DNA of 64,000 nucleotides from the NCBI GenBank assembly GCA_019745395.1, contig JAIETG010000027.1:1-64000 (forward strand). The letters are read 5' to 3'. The notes beneath the pieces are model-generated. The model was not told the origin of the DNA. It ran no database searches and saw nothing but the letters and a program-made list of their open reading frames with translations. Source of the DNA: Rhabdochlamydiaceae bacterium. Its GTDB lineage: Bacteria > Chlamydiota > Chlamydiia > Chlamydiales > Rhabdochlamydiaceae. Numbering within the stretch: position 1 is the stretch's first letter; each line of letters begins with the position of its first letter. The translations under genes were made by a program, and so were the position numbers. Below, piece by piece: positions 17,765 through 25,355 of this stretch.

Positions 17765-18259
17765 ATGAAAAAAAGCTTATGGATTTTGAGCATAATTGGA
17801 TGTACTTACACACAAATCGGTAGTGGAGCTACTACAGGAACACAAACCGTGACAATGACCATTGCATCAGCTTCCAATATCACAGTTTCCGGCAATCCTG
17901 GTACTCTTGCTGTAACTCTCAATACTGCCGGCACAGGAACTGCTACAGACAATAGTACAACCTATAGCGTCACCTCTAACACGAATGCTTCAGGTACTTT
18001 GAAAATTACAGGAGCTATTACTACTGGGGGCAATATGCCAACAAACACTTCCTTAACAACATCTCTTGCATCTACTGCAGGAACATCGCAGGGAGCACAA
18101 ACTCTTTCTACTACTGCTGTAGATCTTGTAAATAGACTTCCAACTTTATTAAGTGATACTGCAGTGATTACTTATACTTTCAATGTAACAAATGGATGGA
18201 CAATTGCAGCTCAAACTATAAGCCGCACAGTTACGTTGACTTTAACTTCTAATAGCTAA
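17765..18259 (+). CDS. pilin-like secreted protein, 164-residue family
   Basis: This second paralogue has 164 residues, with signal peptide LWILSIIGCTYTQIGSGA and the same domain as its neighbours (TASASNITVSGNPGTL-like segment, DNSTTYSVTSNTNASG, GAITTGGNMPTNTSL, ITYTFNVTNGWTIAAQ, terminal VTLTLTSNS). It has its own good ribosome site (GAGGA) after a 79-base gap, which suggests separate or stronger expression than the operon ahead. By eye it shares well over half its residues with the product at 17191, pointing to tandem duplication. Confidence 0.6.
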   Translation: MKKSLWILSIIGCTYTQIGSGATTGTQTVTMTIASASNITVSGNPGTLAVTLNTAGTGTATDNSTTYSVTSNTNASGTLKITGAITTGGNMPTNTSLTTSLASTAGTSQGAQTLSTTAVDLVNRLPTLLSDTAVITYTFNVTNGWTIAAQTISRTVTLTLTSNS

Positions 18260-18273
18260 GAATCTTTTGTATA

Positions 18274-19536
18274 CTACCTTAGATTTGAGTGAGGTCTCCG
18301 ATAGCCAAGAACGCCCTGTTCGGTCTTAGGAACCTCACAATCTTCATCTATACACTTATCTAAAACAAATTGAGTCATTGGCGTTCGTAAACGGCCTTGC
18401 ATTCCTGTAACTTTACAAATAAAATCTCCAGGATGCCAGTGAAACTTTTTAACATCATCGTCGTATTGTAAATATCGATCATTTCTATCGGTATTTGTAT
18501 GAGAGAACCGATAAAAACTGTTCATAACACGGTTAGAAATTAAAGAAGTATGATCTTTTACGTCCAAATTATCTTCCCACAATCCCGTCATAGATTCTTG
18601 TTCAAAATGGCAATCGGGATCTTGCTTAGTCCCTCGACATCTCCCTTCTCCACCTTGAGATAGATCACATCGACTCCAAACTTTTTGAATCCACTTTTCA
18701 GTCCAATCATTTTTTCTTAAAGCAAATACAGCATTATTAATCGGTACCTGGGGTTCATTTGTTACAATTACATCCTTTTGTCCTTTTCCGTAACGATCTG
18801 CAATGCTAGCAAAAGTTTTATCAGTATTAGTGATAATCGCGCTAGCATCCATCCAAACAATCCAACTACCTGGCTTTACTTTTTGCCATTGATCCCAAAT
18901 CGCAACAATTTTAGACCAATAAGGAGCTCGAGGATTTCCATTGTCATGAGCTAAATCGCCATTATATACGACGTAGCAATAGTTATGTTTTTCTGCATAA
19001 GCTCTTTGATTTTCAATAATAGGCTCTGCATAATCTTTAATAGCATCATTGTAAGCAGTAACTATCGTAATAGGTCGTTCTACCCCTTCACAGTAATTGT
19101 ATTCAATTTTTGCATTTGAGGGCACATCAGGAACAGGCCCTAAAATACGAGAAGAATAACACGTGGAGGCAGACGGACTATAAATCGGACTATAAGTCGG
19201 AGTATTGGTCGGAGTATTGGTCGGAGTATTGGTCGGCTTATAGCTTCCTCTTAAATGGGAACTCGAAGATGGGGAAAAAAACATCCTTGTAGCAAGAGCA
19301 AGAGCAGTTACATGCAAAGAGCCTTTTAAAAGATGGTAAGTTCCTAGCTGATATTCTTTTTTGCGAATTTTTTCAAATCCCGTCTGTAGGTCTGCTGCTC
19401 CTGTCCAGTATTTGACAAAATTCGCTAGCTTGGCACTCTTTTCCGCAATAAAAGAATTTTGATCTTGAAGCGGGTCATTCTCGGATTGCCAGTAACTTGA
19501 AAAGCTTTTCTGAGAAGCTAAGAGAGATTCGATCAT
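18274..19536 (-). CDS. GT34-like glycosyltransferase with repeat linker
   Basis: The 420-residue protein has a C-terminal domain from about residue 150 resembling the GMA12/MNN10 (GT34) galactosyl/mannosyltransferase family: PITIVTAYNDAIKDYAEPI, NYCYVVYNGDL, PYWSKIVAIWDQWQKVKPG, SWIVWMDASAIITN, ESMTGLWEDN and FHWHPGDFICKVTG. The DxD-type metal motif reads D-A-S, so its second Asp is absent. The N-terminal 100 residues include one hydrophobic stretch (LHVTALALATRMFF) and a TNTP/YSP repeat linker. The start lacks a ribosome site. It is inserted against the direction of the pilin-like genes and might glycosylate a surface product, which is a guess. Confidence 0.6.
   Translation of the reverse strand: MIESLLASQKSFSSYWQSENDPLQDQNSFIAEKSAKLANFVKYWTGAADLQTGFEKIRKKEYQLGTYHLLKGSLHVTALALATRMFFSPSSSSHLRGSYKPTNTPTNTPTNTPTYSPIYSPSASTCYSSRILGPVPDVPSNAKIEYNYCEGVERPITIVTAYNDAIKDYAEPIIENQRAYAEKHNYCYVVYNGDLAHDNGNPRAPYWSKIVAIWDQWQKVKPGSWIVWMDASAIITNTDKTFASIADRYGKGQKDVIVTNEPQVPINNAVFALRKNDWTEKWIQKVWSRCDLSQGGEGRCRGTKQDPDCHFEQESMTGLWEDNLDVKDHTSLISNRVMNSFYRFSHTNTDRNDRYLQYDDDVKKFHWHPGDFICKVTGMQGRLRTPMTQFVLDKCIDEDCEVPKTEQGVLGYRRPHSNLR
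19175..19234. repeat. 12-bp tandem repeat, five units
   Basis: Five consecutive 12-base units occur inside the GT34-like gene: two of the form GGACTATAARTC and three identical GGAGTATTGGTC. They encode the repeated linker TNTP / YSPI in the protein. Because the unit is a multiple of three, copy-number change would alter linker length without shifting the frame. Confidence 0.9.
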
Positions 19537-19714
19537 AATATGAAAACACCAACAATTTACTGTTTATATAATACTGAAAATAAGAATAAAAAACAAACAA
19601 ACAACAACTTAAAAAAATAAATCGCCAACAAAAAAAATAAATTAATAATTTGATTAAAAAACTATTTTATATTAGAAAGTAATTATATAAACAAAACAAC
19701 AAGCAAATGTTATC

Positions 19715-20209
19715 ATGAGAAAAACTACATGGATTTTAACATTACTAAGTTTTATTTATGTTCATGTCGAATGCGGTCATTCTATAGCCTCACAAAGTCT
19801 TACTATGACCATCTCATCCACAAGTAATATCACCACTTCCGGCAACCCAGGAACACTTACCATAAGCCTCGATAGCACCGGGTCAGGATCAGCCACCGAC
19901 AGCAGCACTACATACACTGTTACTTCTAATTCCAATGCTTCAGGAACACTACAAATTGTAGGAGCAATTACTTCGGGTGATAACATGCCCAGTAACACTT
20001 GCTTAACTGCCACACTCGCCTCTAATGCAGGAACCTCCCTAGGACCCGTAGAGCTATGCTCAACCGCTGCAACTCTTGTCAATCAGCTACCAACACTACT
20101 AAACGATACAGCTGCTATCACTTACACATTCAGAGTAATAAACGGGTGGACGGTCTCAAGCCAAGCTCTTTCTCGAACAGTTACTTTAACTCTAACAGCT
20201 GGAAGCTAG
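19715..20209 (+). CDS. pilin-like secreted protein, 164-residue family
   Basis: This third 164-residue paralogue has signal peptide TWILTLLSFIYVHVECGHS and the common domain (SSTSNITTSGNPGTLTISLD, DSSTTYTVTSNSNASGTLQI, ITSGDNMPSNTCLTATLAS, AITYTFRVINGWTVSSQ, final VTLTLTAGS). It differs from the others by two extra cysteines (NTCL and ELCST), which could form a disulfide. The 178-base AT-rich spacer between it and the divergent glycosyltransferase gene should hold promoters for both. Confidence 0.6.
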   Translation: MRKTTWILTLLSFIYVHVECGHSIASQSLTMTISSTSNITTSGNPGTLTISLDSTGSGSATDSSTTYTVTSNSNASGTLQIVGAITSGDNMPSNTCLTATLASNAGTSLGPVELCSTAATLVNQLPTLLNDTAAITYTFRVINGWTVSSQALSRTVTLTLTAGS

Positions 20210-20289
20210 TAAGAAATAAGTATTTAATTGCCTTTCGTATTTACCCCTGCTAACATCATTTGTAAAAATTTCTAATATGAGGAAAATTC

Positions 20290-20721
20290 TTGAAACGGAT
20301 GTGTTTGCTTTTTCTGATACCATGTATTGCATACGGAGCATCCATTACAGTTTCGGGAAATCCACCGCCTCTAATCGTTACTAAAGCAAGAGCTGGGAAA
20401 GAACCTGAAAGCGCCATAGATAGCTCTACCACATATACTCTTCAGGTAGCTTCAAATACTACAGCGATTCTTTCTGTATCTATAGACAGCCCGATGCCAG
20501 AGGGAACAAACTTATTCGTATCGTTAGCAGCCCCAAATCAGACAGGAGCACTTCCTCCCATCCCTTTAAGGACAATACCACAAACAGCCATAAGCCACAT
20601 AATTACAGGGATTTACAACAACCTTACTATAACTTATGAATATAAAGCAACAGTCGCAGCCGGAATCGTTCCCCTGTGCACAAGAAACATCATATTTACG
20701 TTAACGGAAAATACGCCCTAA
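20290..20721 (+). CDS. divergent pilin-like secreted protein
   Basis: This is a 143-residue exported protein related in pattern to the 164-residue family: after the signal (LLFLIPCIAYGASI) come ITVSGNPPPLIVTKARAG, AIDSSTTYTLQVAS, PMPEGTNLFVSLA, then LTITYEYKATVAAGIVPL and a closing IIFTLTENTP. I chose the TTG at 20290, since GAGGA stands about seven bases upstream; an ATG three codons later is the alternative. Its 3' end overlaps the convergent gene by four bases. It may be a minor or terminating subunit. Confidence 0.5.
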   Translation: MKRMCLLFLIPCIAYGASITVSGNPPPLIVTKARAGKEPESAIDSSTTYTLQVASNTTAILSVSIDSPMPEGTNLFVSLAAPNQTGALPPIPLRTIPQTAISHIITGIYNNLTITYEYKATVAAGIVPLCTRNIIFTLTENTP

Positions 20722-21173
20722 CCATCTGTGAATGTAAAGAAAACAATCCGACTGGACCCATAAATTACCCCAGCAGAAGGATCTGCCTTAAAGGTATAAG
20801 TTAAAGGAAGTTCTGTTTCAGCAACTTGAGTAAGTTCAATGACTAAATCCACAGGCGTTGCTGAAAGCTCTTGAGTTCCCATAGTTCTTGCTCCAGAAGG
20901 TGGGGTCAGATTTACAAAAAGATGGGTCCCAGCTGGCATGTTTTTATCTAAAAAGCCACAAAGCTTCTTATTGGCGCCGTTAGTAGCAACACTATAAGTA
21001 GATGTTACGGAAGGAGATGCCCCCTTGCCTGTAAAATAAAAAACTGGGGCAGGTCCTATCACTTGCCCAATATGATTAAATGGCTCTATCGTAAAAAAAA
21101 TGTTCTGCTGCATTAAAAAATCCGCAAACAGAGAAAATGAAAAAAACAAAAAAACAAAACACTTCTTAATCAT
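20718..21173 (-). CDS. short pilin-like secreted protein on the opposite strand
   Basis: This is a 151-residue exported protein with a strong signal peptide (KCFVFLFFSFSLFADF). Its mature domain matches that of the 16770-17189 product by motif order (STYSVATNGANKKLCGFLDK, PAGTHLFVNLTPPSGARTMG, PLTYTFKADPSAGVI, final RIVFFTFTDG). It is the only pilin-like gene facing left and forms the right border of the island, next to the conserved cinA-like gene. No ribosome site is visible. Confidence 0.5.
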   Translation of the reverse strand: MIKKCFVFLFFSFSLFADFLMQQNIFFTIEPFNHIGQVIGPAPVFYFTGKGASPSVTSTYSVATNGANKKLCGFLDKNMPAGTHLFVNLTPPSGARTMGTQELSATPVDLVIELTQVAETELPLTYTFKADPSAGVIYGSSRIVFFTFTDG

Positions 21174-21244
21174 ACCAACAATAAGCCAAATAAAATAATC
21201 ACTTTACTTTAATATATTAAACACTAGTTTAACTTTCAATTATT

Positions 21245-22024
21245 TTATTTAATTAACTTGTAATACAAAACAGAAAGAACTTGGTAAGAGGCCTTGTGAA
21301 TAATCGTTTGACGATCTCCAGAAACCTGAAGCTTCTGACATTCTACCGACTTATCTTTGAAGCCGATAGCAAGCCATACAGTCCCAACAGGGTTTTGCTC
21401 TGTTCCCCCCTCAGGTCCGGCCACTCCTGAAACGGCAATAGAAAAATCAGATCCTGTTTGACGAAGCACACCTTCCGCCATTTCATGTACAGTCTGAGAG
21501 CTAACAGCTCCATAATTTTCAAGAGTCTCTTGACTTACTCCTAAAAGAGACTTTTTTAAAGCATTGGAATAAGTAATAAAAGAACCCAAGAAATATTGAG
21601 AGGAGCCAGGTTCCGAGGTAATCAAATGTGAAATATAGCCACCTGTGCACGATTCTGCTAATGCTAAAGTTTTTCCTCTGGTAACGAGAAGCTTATGAAG
21701 ATCTAAAACGACATCTCTAAAGCTATGCCCGGAGAACTCTTTATAAATAAGATCCTTACAAAGAGACCAATCTTCAGGAAGCCACAAAACTTGCAAAAAA
21801 GAAAACTTAGAGATCTCTTCTTGAAAGTCGGTTTTATCCCCTAAGCAGATGAGAACATCTATTTCACGAAAGCTTTTTTGAACCGTTTCTTGAAATAAAG
21901 CAGAATCTTCGGCAATCATTTCACAGGAAAAAGAACAAAGGCCTAAGGAAATCAATTCTTCTATTATCTGAACATGCTTATCAACAAAAGATCCAATCCC
22001 TAAAATTCCAACCTTACGTGTCAC
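21245..22024 (-). CDS. CinA-family nicotinamide-nucleotide amidase-like protein
   Basis: The C-terminal half (from about residue 105) is a CinA C-terminal domain: LALAESCTGGYISHLIT, FLGSFITYSNALKKSLLGV, GAVSSQTVHEMAEG, AVSGVAGPEGGTEQNPVGTVW. This domain hydrolyses NMN to nicotinic acid mononucleotide. The N-terminal 100 residues are shorter and more divergent than the molybdopterin-binding-like domain of full CinA and may be a degenerate version. The length of 259 is well below the roughly 410 of full CinA. Its start overlaps the stop of the upstream gene by four bases. Confidence 0.8.
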   Translation of the reverse strand: MTRKVGILGIGSFVDKHVQIIEELISLGLCSFSCEMIAEDSALFQETVQKSFREIDVLICLGDKTDFQEEISKFSFLQVLWLPEDWSLCKDLIYKEFSGHSFRDVVLDLHKLLVTRGKTLALAESCTGGYISHLITSEPGSSQYFLGSFITYSNALKKSLLGVSQETLENYGAVSSQTVHEMAEGVLRQTGSDFSIAVSGVAGPEGGTEQNPVGTVWLAIGFKDKSVECQKLQVSGDRQTIIHKASYQVLSVLYYKLIK

Positions 22025-22725
22025 TGAATCCTCAACCCGTTCGACAACATATTTTGCAATCCCTTATGAGTTTCTCTTGCATTTAACGAAAGTTTTCCAA
22101 TGCGAAAAGGGGCATACGCTCGTCCGTCTTCTTGCAAAGCTACAGGTTGCGTATTTTTCCTTAGCCAGAAGACCATTTCTTTAAAAGGTTTAGAATTAGG
22201 GAAGCCTTCTTCTAAAAGAACTTTAGCAAACTGATGAGTCTTGGGGTGTTCATAAATTTGAGGATAAGAAATTTGAATCCCCCAGCCAAAACTCTCTGGA
22301 CTAGCAACCATTGATCGGATTTGATGGTCAAAAGAAGAAAAAAAACAGTGAAATAGCTGAATCTGAATTACAGGAAGAGAAGCTTTAATAGCAATTTTTT
22401 CATCAGGAACTGCAACAGCATAAAAAGGGTCCAAAGAATTGGAGAGCATCAAAGAAAAAAACCGCCTCAGAGATGGTGGAGGCAGAGTCTCATGCAGCTT
22501 CATCCAATCTAAATAAGAGGCATATTTTTCTAGAAATTCTTGCTCGCTAACTTGCCAAGAAGCTTCGGTTAGAAGTCCACTAGCAGGAATGAGCACAAAA
22601 GAACTTAAAACAGAGAGCAAAGATCTCAGTTCATCAACACTTAAAAGCACTGCATGCTTAAGCCATTTTGAAGCGCGAAATAGCCCTTCTTTTTCTACGG
22701 AGCTATATCGAATAGGGAAACTCAT
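22021..22725 (-). CDS. conserved-looking protein of unknown function
   Basis: I do not recognise this 234-residue protein. It has no signal peptide or membrane span and a normal mix of residues, with a mid-region FSLMLSNSLDPFYAVAVPDEK and a C-terminal segment YAPFRIGKLSLNARETHKGL. It overlaps cinA-like and lspA by four bases each (ATGA type), so it is co-translated in a cinA-like/lspA/dksA run. This tight setting argues that it is a real and long-established gene. Confidence 0.65.
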   Translation of the reverse strand: MSFPIRYSSVEKEGLFRASKWLKHAVLLSVDELRSLLSVLSSFVLIPASGLLTEASWQVSEQEFLEKYASYLDWMKLHETLPPPSLRRFFSLMLSNSLDPFYAVAVPDEKIAIKASLPVIQIQLFHCFFSSFDHQIRSMVASPESFGWGIQISYPQIYEHPKTHQFAKVLLEEGFPNSKPFKEMVFWLRKNTQPVALQEDGRAYAPFRIGKLSLNARETHKGLQNMLSNGLRIQ

Positions 22726-23210
22726 TCTTTCGAAGTCCTTTTTTCCTTAGACATTCCTTGTGACACAAATAGCAACACCACCCCACAAAAAATAGCAGAA
22801 TCGGCAATGTTAAACACGGGGAAAGAATATCCCCACAAACGAAAATAGAACATGTCTACGACATGCCCGTAAATAAAAAAATCAAGCACATTGCCAACAG
22901 CTCCCGATAAGATCGAGACTAAAGCGAGATTGCGCAAAAAAGAATATTTAGCAAAAAACAAATAGGCAAAAAGTGCGAGAATGATCGCACATCTGCCCCA
23001 TAAAAGAGCCAGTTGCATAGAAGAAAAAAAACCCCACGCAGCCCCCTTATTCATAACATATTCTAAAGAAAAATCAATCCCACACCAATTGCGAAAAACA
23101 CAAATACCGGATGAAGAGAAATGTTCTACGACATACCGCTTTGATCCTATATCGAGCCCTAATAAACAAAGACCGATGACTAAAAGAGCCCAACTAGTAC
23201 TTCGATGCAT
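22722..23210 (-). CDS. lspA: lipoprotein signal peptidase
   Basis: This inner-membrane aspartyl protease cleaves prolipoprotein signal peptides after lipidation. The 162 residues have four membrane segments. The catalytic Asp motifs are present as LSGAVGNVLDFFIYGHVVDM and FPVFNIADSAIFCGVV. It serves the several lipoproteins encoded nearby (metal-binding and amino-acid-binding lipoproteins, the BamE-like protein). It joins dksA with a one-base overlap, as in C. trachomatis. Confidence 0.95.
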   Translation of the reverse strand: MHRSTSWALLVIGLCLLGLDIGSKRYVVEHFSSSGICVFRNWCGIDFSLEYVMNKGAAWGFFSSMQLALLWGRCAIILALFAYLFFAKYSFLRNLALVSILSGAVGNVLDFFIYGHVVDMFYFRLWGYSFPVFNIADSAIFCGVVLLFVSQGMSKEKRTSKE

Positions 23211-23572
23211 TAAATGAGGCCTTTTTCCAACTTATCTTGCGCTTTTACTGTCATCGTTGCATAGGGAATAGCTTCTAAGCGAGGCTTAGGAATCTCTTCT
23301 TCCGTTAAATCACAAATTCCATAAGTGTTTTCATTGATTTTTTCTAAAGCTCTTTCGATCTGTCGAAGAATTTGATAATCCTTATCAGAAACTTCAAAAC
23401 TCACAGAACGAATAGAGTCTTCCGTGCCCTCATCTTGATGTCTAGCATGCCCCATCCCTTCTTCTGACACTTTAACGGTTTCATTAACACCGCGGACTTG
23501 GCACGTGATCTGTTCTTTTAACTCTTCTAACTTCTTTTTGAATTGCTCTATTTCCGAATTCGTCAAAGGCAT
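23210..23572 (-). CDS. dksA: DksA/TraR-family protein lacking the zinc cysteines
   Basis: This is a 120-residue RNA-polymerase-associated regulator family member. It has an N-terminal coiled coil (IEQFKKKLEELKEQI), then RQIERALEKINENTYGIC, the usual lead-in to the zinc finger. Only one of the four finger cysteines remains (GIC-DLT); after it comes EEIPKPRLEAIPYATMTV, matching the IPxARLEAxP helix of DksA. As read, it cannot bind zinc by the C4 site. The neighbours are lspA and nrdR, matching C. trachomatis order. Confidence 0.85.
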   Translation of the reverse strand: MPLTNSEIEQFKKKLEELKEQITCQVRGVNETVKVSEEGMGHARHQDEGTEDSIRSVSFEVSDKDYQILRQIERALEKINENTYGICDLTEEEIPKPRLEAIPYATMTVKAQDKLEKGLI

Positions 23573-23605
23573 TTTCTCATCCTTGTTGAAGGTTCTCGTA
23601 TATTT

Positions 23606-24052
23606 TTAGGAAGGAATATTTTCCAGCGCTACCATTAGTTCATCTACGCACTTAAAACGACGATATACACAAGCAAAGCGAATATATGCAATAGGATCTA
23701 ATAATTGCAGATGTTCCATAATGAGTTCGCCAATTTCTCGAGAGGACACTTCTCGAACTTGTCTCTCCATCAAATTAGAGGTAATTTTGTAAGCAAGCGT
23801 CATCACTTGCTCATGGCTAACCTTAGTATGGCGGCAACATGCTGAAAGCCCTTTAACAAGTTTTTCTTGAGCAAAATCTTGATACACCCCATTTTTTTTG
23901 AGGACTTGTAAAGTAAGATCAATGGTCTCAAAGGTTGTAAACCTTCGCAAACACTTCAAGCATTCTCTTCGCCTACGAATCGCATGCGTCTCCGTAACCG
24001 TTCTAGAATCAGTTACTTTAGACTCCTCATGTGCGCAAAAAGGACATCGCAT
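23606..24052 (-). CDS. nrdR: ribonucleotide reductase repressor NrdR
   Basis: This is a zinc-ribbon/ATP-cone transcription repressor that senses nucleotides and controls ribonucleotide reductase genes. The 148 residues start MRCPFCAHEESKVTDSR, continue RRRRECLKCLRRFTTFE (two CxxC pairs), and then have an ATP-cone (VLKKNGVYQDFAQEKLVKGL). It ends with DPIAYIRFACVYRRF, a hallmark of NrdR. The length is typical. Confidence 0.95.
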   Translation of the reverse strand: MRCPFCAHEESKVTDSRTVTETHAIRRRRECLKCLRRFTTFETIDLTLQVLKKNGVYQDFAQEKLVKGLSACCRHTKVSHEQVMTLAYKITSNLMERQVREVSSREIGELIMEHLQLLDPIAYIRFACVYRRFKCVDELMVALENIPS

Positions 24053-24232
24053 GTTCAGGTCTCCTAAACTCGAAAAAGGCAGAATAAGACAAAAAAAAGC
24101 TTAAAGCAATTAAAAACATTAAGATTGAGCTGACTGAGACCGACCTAGAGTTAAAAGCCCCAGTTTTTACATGTAGATACTAGCCTTAATGACGAAGAAT
24201 ACAATGCATTAAAGAAGATTTCTTCTGAACAC

Positions 24233-24264
24233 AAAAAAACCCTAGAGTTAACCTCTAGGGTTTA
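24233..24264 (-). terminator. Rho-independent terminator after tRNA-Ser
   Basis: On the minus strand AACCCTAGAGGTTAACTCTAGGGTT forms a perfect hairpin followed by T residues, starting a few bases past the tRNA 3' end. Confidence 0.85.
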
Positions 24265-24268
24265 GGTT

Positions 24269-24355
24269 CGGAGGAGGTGAGATTCGAACTCACGAAACAC
24301 TTTCGCATTTACACGCTTTCCAAGCGTGCTCCATCGGCCACTCGGACACTCCTCC
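24269..24355 (-). tRNA. tRNA-Ser (GGA)
   Basis: This is an 87-base class II tRNA. The acceptor arms are GGAGGAG and CTCCTCC with discriminator G, the anticodon stem-loop CACGCTTGGAAAGCGTG has anticodon GGA, the variable arm is long, and the T-arm GTGAG-TTCGAAT-CTCAC is intact. The CCA end is not encoded. Confidence 0.95.
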
Positions 24356-24477
24356 AGAAAAGACGACAAGTCTAGCTAAAAAGAAGATAACTCTCAAGAC
24401 ATAATTTCCAAAAAGCATTTTCTTGAAAAAAATCCATCGAATAATCGAGAATAGACTCTTTTCTTTCGCGGACGAAT

Positions 24478-25350
24478 ATGCACAGAATCTTTTTACCCTT
24501 TATAACCATAATAGGACTACTTTTAGGAAGCTGCTCTCAAAAAGACACCAAAAGCCCAGAAGTCTTAGTGAGCATCCCCCCCTACCTATACTTTATAGAG
24601 GCTCTTACCGAAGGGCAACTCAAAGCAGTCTCCCTCGCTCCCGTCGGATCCAACCCTCACCTTTACGAACCAACACCCAAGCAAGTTCAAGAAGCTCAAA
24701 AAGTTCATTTATGGGTTCGACTCAACGAAAGCTTTGAAAAAAAAATAGAAAAATCCCTAACAGAACAAAACAAAAGTCTAATCATAGCCAACCTAGCAGA
24801 AAGCAGCCTGATCCCTTTCATCTACGAAGATGACATGTCTTGCCACTGCCACGAATGCGACTCCACAGACAGAAAAGACCTACACATTTGGCTTAGCCTA
24901 AAACTTGCAAAGACTCAAGCAGACATTATCGCAGCAGCTCTAATCCAAGCCTTTCCTCAACACCAAGCACTTGTAGAAAAAAATCTCTTAAAACTTCAAG
25001 AAAAACTGACAGAAAAAGACCTCCTTTTCACGCAACAGCTAGCCCCCTATAAAAATGATGCTATCTTAGTTTCCCATCCTGCTTTCAGTTACTTTTGTCG
25101 CGACTACGACATTCATCAAGTAGCTATTGAATCTGAAGGAAAAGACCCTCGCCCTCAAAAACTAGCAGCAACCTTAGCTCTCGCCAAAGAACTCCCCATA
25201 CGAACTGTATTAACACAATCGCAATACAACAATAAGGGAGCTGAAATAATCGCGAACAAGCTCGGACTACCGATACATGAGGTTGACCCATACAGCCCTA
25301 ATTACTTAGAAAACCTCGAACTCATGACCCACTATATTGTAGCACCGTAA
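24478..25350 (+). CDS. metal-ABC-transporter binding lipoprotein (ZnuA/TroA type)
   Basis: This substrate-binding lipoprotein captures Zn2+, Mn2+ or a similar ion for the ABC permease encoded downstream. The 290 residues begin with a lipoprotein signal (IIGLLLGSC, Cys at about 20). They have the cluster A-I fold motifs SIPPYLYFIEALT, GSNPHLYEPTPKQ (first metal His), DLHIWLSLKLA (second His), SHPAFSYFCRDY and a closing region with PIHEVDPYSPNYLENLE. A short His/Cys loop (MSCHCHECDS) suggests zinc. It matches the gene next to the rplU-obg group in C. trachomatis. Confidence 0.88.
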   Translation: MHRIFLPFITIIGLLLGSCSQKDTKSPEVLVSIPPYLYFIEALTEGQLKAVSLAPVGSNPHLYEPTPKQVQEAQKVHLWVRLNESFEKKIEKSLTEQNKSLIIANLAESSLIPFIYEDDMSCHCHECDSTDRKDLHIWLSLKLAKTQADIIAAALIQAFPQHQALVEKNLLKLQEKLTEKDLLFTQQLAPYKNDAILVSHPAFSYFCRDYDIHQVAIESEGKDPRPQKLAATLALAKELPIRTVLTQSQYNNKGAEIIANKLGLPIHEVDPYSPNYLENLELMTHYIVAP

Positions 25351-25355
25351 AAACC

